A stretch of DNA of 64,000 bases, taken from Chrysogorgia sp. JL179-B06. Taxonomy: Eukaryota; Cnidaria; Anthozoa; Scleralcyonacea; Chrysogorgiidae. This document shows, piece after piece, positions 63,926 to 64,000 of the stretch. Position numbers and translations under genes: made by a program. How positions within the stretch are numbered: the stretch's first letter is position 1; every line of letters starts with the position of its first letter. The notes under the pieces were generated by a model. The model saw only the letters and a list, made by a program, of their open reading frames with translations. It did no database searches and had not been told where the DNA came from. The stretch is taken from contig JAYKKM010000439.1 of the NCBI GenBank assembly GCA_035772405.1, positions 1,018,001 to 1,082,000 of the forward strand. Reading direction: 5' to 3'.

Positions 63926-64000
63926 ATTGTTCTTGGACCCATGTCTGCATTTCTGAGACCTCGGGTGTCATTTAGACGTACCAACGTAAATGACCAGAGG

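Overview
The window is eukaryotic and clearly metazoan. It has spliced genes with GT-AG introns, many animal-type transposons, tRNA-derived SINE-like repeats and AT-rich sequence. The repeat mix (Penelope-like and CR1/L2-like retroelements, PIF/Harbinger, mariner-type and TTAA MITEs, an integrase/HECT transposon) resembles anthozoan cnidarian genomes. That placement is an inference; no species can be named.

The main host gene is the 3' half of HEATR1 (UTP10/BP28), a nucleolar SSU-processome and rRNA-transcription factor, on the minus strand. I placed 27 coding exons by splice sites, reading phase and similarity to vertebrate HEATR1. They run from 63026 down to the stop codon at 9897, total 3180 coding bases (about 1060 codons), and are followed by an AATAAA signal at 9853-9858. 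Phases join at every junction except one: a short exon is probably missing between 52741 and 56974. The 5' half lies beyond the right edge. Left of HEATR1 are two convergent single-exon Tctex1-domain (dynein light chain type) genes, at 5065-5640 (+) and 8424-9035 (-).

Layout: 1-4400 holds a degenerate Penelope-like element broken by a PIF/Harbinger derivative, then MITEs. 4400-9100 holds the Tctex1 genes with foldback repeats between them. 9400-23400 holds the last HEATR1 exons, with minisatellites of about 93, 35 and 29 bp and several MITEs. 23400-36670 is one very large intron carrying mariner and hairpin repeats, a 7.8-kb DNA transposon (26466-34271), a 185-bp repeat and a TTAA element. 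36670-40860 has four exons and a broken CR1/L2-like element. 41171-52469 is an 11.3-kb tandem array of a 20-bp unit filling an intron. 52600-63030 has the remaining exons, with Penelope fragments, a mariner-type derivative and a small relative of the 7.8-kb transposon.

The most interesting item is the 7.8-kb transposon. It has TA target duplications, inverted termini built from 20-bp tandem repeats, a two-exon HTH plus DDE integrase gene on one strand, and a HECT-type ubiquitin-ligase-like gene on the other. A 710-bp element at 58781-59490 shares its TA duplication, similar end bases and the same HTH module, which suggests a coherent transposon group.
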